The position numbers were made by a program, and so were the translations under genes. Positions 62,946 through 64,000 of a DNA stretch of 64,000 bases are shown piece after piece (position 1 is the stretch's first letter; each line of letters starts with the position of its first letter). The stretch covers positions 1 through 64,000 of the forward strand of contig NZ_BMQJ01000003.1 in NCBI RefSeq assembly GCF_014648055.1. Reading direction: 5' to 3'. Source of the stretch: Streptosporangium pseudovulgare. Lineage in GTDB: Bacteria > Actinomycetota > Actinomycetes > Streptosporangiales > Streptosporangiaceae. The notes beneath the pieces are model-generated. The model saw only the letters and a list, made by a program, of their open reading frames with translations, was not told the DNA's origin and made no database searches.

Positions 62946-64000
62946 GTGGACGCCACGAAGGACACGAGAACCGCCGGAACCGTGGAGGCGGGCCGGCCGG
63001 AGGCGCCGGCGGTGCGCCTCACGCTGCCCGGGTGGCTGGCGCGGCTGCGCGGTCCGGTGTCCCTGGGCGCGGCGGCCCTCATCGCGGTGTCGCTGGTCCT
63101 GCGCGTGCTGGTCCTGCGCGACTCCTACTTCGTCGAGGACGACCTGTTGTTCGTCGGCAACGCCTACGGCGAGGACTTCACGCTCGACTACCTGACCCGG
63201 GTGCACAAGGGCCACTTCATGCCGGGCGCGATCGCGCTGACCTGGGTGCTGTCGCGCGTCGCCCCCTACGACTGGGCGCTGGTGTCGGCCGTCACCCTCG
63301 CCGCGCAGGCGCTGCTCGGCGTGCTGGCGCTGCGGCTGCTGCGGACCCTGTTCGGCGGCCGGCCGGCGATCCTCCTGCCGCTGGCGCTGTTCCTGTTCTG
63401 CCCGCTGACCTTCCCGGCGTTCGCCTGGTGGTCCGCGGCGATCAACGCGATCCCGCTCCAGCTCGCCCTGGTGCTCGCGCTCACCGCCCAGGTGCGCTTC
63501 GCCCGCGGTGAGGGCGCCCGGTACGGCCGGCGTGCGCTGATCTGGTGCGTGGCCGGCATGGCCTTCAGCACCAAGGGGGTCTTCGCGGCCTTCCTGCTGT
63601 TCGCGCTGACCACGGCGTACCTGCGCGACCGGGAGACCGGCTGGCTCCGCTCGATGTGGCGGGAGCTGCGGGCGAACCGGTGGCTCTGGGCGGCGCACGC
63701 GGCGGTGCTGGCCGCCTACACGCTCGTCTACCTCGACCGGATGGACACCGCGCCGGGCGAGGGCGCCGCGGCCCCCAAGCCCGGCGTGGCCGCCGACCTG
63801 GTCTCCCTGCTGCTCGGCCGTACCTTCCCCAGCGGGGCGGTCGGCGGGCCGGTGTCGTGGACGCCGACCCCCGCGGGCGGCCTGGCCGCGCCGTCCGGCT
63901 TCGTCGTGGCGCTCTCCTGGGTGGTGCTGGCGGTCACGGTGGCGGCCACGCTCGCCTACCGGCGGCGGGCGCACCGGGCGTGGCTCACGCTGGCCGGGTA
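62946..64000 (+). CDS. Polytopic GT-C-type membrane protein, paralogue 2 (partial)
   Basis: The gene runs off the window after 351 codons. It shares 'DSYFVEDDLLFVGNAYGEDF', 'PYDWALVSAVTLAAQALLGVLALRLLRTLFGGRPA' and the overall helix pattern with the gene at 59895-61913, so it is a second copy of the same GT-C-like family. The acidic pair in the first loop is kept. GTG 62946 has GGGAG at 62934-62938. It is divergent from the methyltransferase. Confidence 0.85.
   Translation, partial: MDATKDTRTAGTVEAGRPEAPAVRLTLPGWLARLRGPVSLGAAALIAVSLVLRVLVLRDSYFVEDDLLFVGNAYGEDFTLDYLTRVHKGHFMPGAIALTWVLSRVAPYDWALVSAVTLAAQALLGVLALRLLRTLFGGRPAILLPLALFLFCPLTFPAFAWWSAAINAIPLQLALVLALTAQVRFARGEGARYGRRALIWCVAGMAFSTKGVFAAFLLFALTTAYLRDRETGWLRSMWRELRANRWLWAAHAAVLAAYTLVYLDRMDTAPGEGAAAPKPGVAADLVSLLLGRTFPSGAVGGPVSWTPTPAGGLAAPSGFVVALSWVVLAVTVAATLAYRRRAHRAWLTLAG

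Overview
The window is very GC-rich chromosomal DNA of an actinomycete. Tightly packed genes, GTG and TTG starts, TANNNT -10 boxes placed right at start codons, and several actinobacteria-only families (Rv3235, DUF6912, HGxxPAAW, DUF3068, AftD) support this. A Streptosporangium- or Nonomuraea-like genus is my best guess, by inference only. I see no prophage, insertion sequence, CRISPR array or rRNA, and no tRNA gene apart from the tRNA-like part of tmRNA.

Layout. 0.1-5.5 kb: YcaQ-type DNA glycosylase, a small membrane protein, secA and an Rv3235-like gene. 5.7-13.5 kb: a complete GlcNAc phosphotransferase locus. dasR-like and EIIC genes diverge from a deaminase/SIS gene, EIIB, EIIA, HPr, EI and an exported GH3 hexosaminidase, around a DasR-type palindrome. 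Exported hexosaminidase would free GlcNAc, the PTS would import it as GlcNAc-6-P, and the SIS protein would deaminate it. 13.5-19.2 kb: a 1,512-residue CtpI-like P-type ATPase between a His/Arg-rich membrane protein and a 41-residue hydrophobic peptide. 19.5-24.5 kb: three HAD hydrolases, a DUF6912 protein and a MerR-membrane protein pair. 24.6-28.1 kb: a MecA-like transpeptidase, a LysR regulator and a beta-lactamase-like protein. 28.2-38.3 kb: acetoacetyl-CoA synthetase, an AAA ATPase/nuclease-like gene with a double operator, a GNAT enzyme and the large NAD-glutamate dehydrogenase.

38.3-46.0 kb holds the conserved prfB-ftsE-ftsX-smpB-ssrA block. Inserted in it is a penicillin-binding-protein homologue that has lost all three catalytic motifs. 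46.2-50.8 kb: HtrA-like protease, an anchored protein of unknown function and a fused FadE. 50.8-64.0 kb: a cell-envelope glycan cluster resembling mycobacterial Rv0224c-Rv0227c plus Rv0236c/Rv0236A. It contains AftD, a GT4, three GT-C-like membrane proteins, DUF3068, a methyltransferase and a 42-residue secreted peptide. The last gene runs off the window.

Two themes recur. Many genes appear leaderless. Short tandem repeats (11, 12, 15, 21, 26, 30/31, 53 and about 60 bp) collect at gene ends and between genes. The strongest candidates for something undescribed are the catalytically dead PBP beside the trans-translation genes, the pseudo-tandem P-type ATPase with its two small membrane partners, and the Walker-A-mutated ATPase/nuclease under a duplicated palindrome.
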